Positions 63,447 to 64,000 of a stretch of DNA of 64,000 nucleotides are shown here, piece after piece (position 1 is the first letter of the stretch; each line of letters opens with the position of its first letter). The DNA lies in contig NZ_CBRF02000020.1 in the NCBI RefSeq assembly GCF_000470315.2, positions 1 to 64,000 of the forward strand, given 5' to 3'. The stretch is from Psychromonas sp. SP041. GTDB lineage: Bacteria > Pseudomonadota > Gammaproteobacteria > Enterobacterales > Psychromonadaceae. The position numbers were made by a program, and so were the translations under genes. The notes beneath the pieces are model-generated. The model did no database searches and had not been told where the DNA came from. It saw only the letters and a program-made list of their open reading frames with translations.

Positions 63447-63784
63447 ACTGCTAGCCCCTTAACGATAGCCACAATATCGGTTGTTGCTAAATCGACTGGC
63501 AGGGTAAGTTGGCCTGTACGCATATCAAACTGTATGTTGTTTTGGTGAGTTTGAGCGCTGATTTCAGTGGTTTGTTTTACCTGGACAAAGCGTGATGCTG
63601 TGGGTCTTGGCGTTTGTGTTGGTAAAGGTGTTTTAGGCAAGCCCTCTGTCAATAAAGTGCGCTGTTTATAATAAGTGGCAATAGAGACATGATGGTGTTG
63701 GCAGAATTCAACATTAGTGCCACTGAAATGGCTACGTAGTTGAAAGAGTTGTTGCCACTGTGCGCTTGTTCTGTAAGTTTGCAT
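63443..63784 (-). CDS. tnpA: IS66-family TnpA (helix-turn-helix)
   Basis: From ATG 63784 (GGAG 6 bp before) the product has 113 residues. SAQWQQLFQLRSHFSGTNV and EFCQHHHVSIATYYKQR form a helix-turn-helix as in IS66 TnpA. A longer TTG-initiated frame reaches 63826 but lacks a ribosome site. Confidence 0.88.
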   Translation of the reverse strand: MQTYRTSAQWQQLFQLRSHFSGTNVEFCQHHHVSIATYYKQRTLLTEGLPKTPLPTQTPRPTASRFVQVKQTTEISAQTHQNNIQFDMRTGQLTLPVDLATTDIVAIVKGLAV

Positions 63785-63866
63785 TATCTGCTCCGAATTT
63801 ATCATTGAGCAGGTATTCTTAGACAATCAGAAAATCGATACTAGGTGTGCTTTGCTAGACGCTTAC

Positions 63867-63874
63867 TTAGATAA
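63867..63874. repeat. 8-bp target duplication, right copy
   Basis: TTAGATAA directly after the IS66 right end, matching the left copy at 61483-61490. Confidence 0.97.
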
Positions 63875-64000
63875 TGGTAAAGAGTTCGCTCAACATGAAA
63901 AAATTGGGGAAAAGCTTAACGCGGATGTTTATTTTTCCCATCCTTATTCTTCTTGGGAACGAGGTATAAATGAGAATACTAATGGATTACTTAGGCGGTA
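63867..64000 (+). pseudogene. IS30-family transposase, 3' part (partial)
   Basis: In the frame TTA GAT AAT the sequence encodes LDNGKEFAQHEKIGEKLNAD, then VYFSHPYSSWERGINENTNG and LLRR, which is the second Asp and the catalytic Glu region of IS30 transposases. It continues past the window edge. It is the displaced other half of the gene that begins at 60804. Confidence 0.93.

Larger units (their letters stand above)
61491..63866 (-). mobile_element. Complete IS66-family insertion sequence (2376 bp)
   Basis: The ends are 25-bp inverted repeats at 61491-61515 and 63842-63866, both starting GTAAGCGTCTAGC and differing at two positions. Inside, three minus-strand genes follow the order tnpA, tnpB, tnpC of IS66. 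An 8-bp duplication of the target flanks it. All three frames look open, so it could be active. It landed inside an IS30-family transposase gene. Confidence 0.97.

Overview
The window looks like chromosomal DNA of a marine, probably cold-adapted gammaproteobacterium of the Alteromonadales type (Psychromonas/Colwellia-like). This is inferred from AT-rich composition, Kps-type capsule export genes, an assimilatory nitrate cluster typical of such bacteria and Zur, Pho and sigma-54 type control sites. I cannot fix the genus by eye.

Layout. Positions 1-541 hold the end of an IS3-family element, a four-copy 77-bp tandem repeat and the eroded 3' end of a metallo-beta-lactamase/beta-CASP gene. From 1625 to 38720 nearly everything is on the minus strand and forms a large surface-polysaccharide locus. 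Read in the direction of transcription it contains a small lipoprotein, a Wza/KpsD-like exporter, a KpsM-like ABC permease, a KpsE-like chain-length/export protein, dTDP-L-rhamnose synthesis (rmlA, rmlC, rmlD, rmlB), two family-2 glycosyltransferases, an epimerase and a giant GT4+RgpF-like protein. These are followed by five sulfotransferase-like genes, an AlgX/AlgJ-like SGNH protein, an aldolase-phosphatase-cytidylyltransferase cassette that resembles a remodelled Kdo pathway, and further glycosyltransferase-like and HAD/RgpF proteins. Several of the unknown proteins share a C-terminal helical module with an RPxGxxIxxK signature. No KpsT-type ATPase gene is in the window.

38721-41652 holds a SAM-dependent methyltransferase and a REP-associated tyrosine transposase (RAYT). 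The RAYT gene is embedded in copies of a palindromic repeat that is also spread in five other intergenic blocks (115-505, 31680-33060, 51330-51860, 56740-57790 and around the RAYT itself). In places the repeat forms paired inverted 114-bp REPINs; elsewhere it forms 48-bp tandem arrays. One block of about 1.4 kb splits the rml operon between rmlA and rmlC.

41653-51212 is a nitrate assimilation island: a fused PP2C phosphatase/Ser-Thr kinase, NarK-type transporter, nirD and nirB on the minus strand, and nasA divergently on the plus strand. The shared 436-bp intergenic region carries two opposed sigma-54-like promoters and three GTGCA repeats spaced 19-20 bp. A hydratase gene follows at 51970-52794.

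53132-56563 is a three-gene ABC system (ATPase, FtsX-like permease, DUF3299-like protein) behind two tandem Zur-like operators. The permease carries an extraordinary His/Asp/Glu repeat domain of about 235 residues, pointing to zinc. 58250-59915 is an alkaline phosphatase with a nearly perfect Pho box. The window ends in an IS30-family element split by a complete 2376-bp IS66-family element with 8-bp target duplications.
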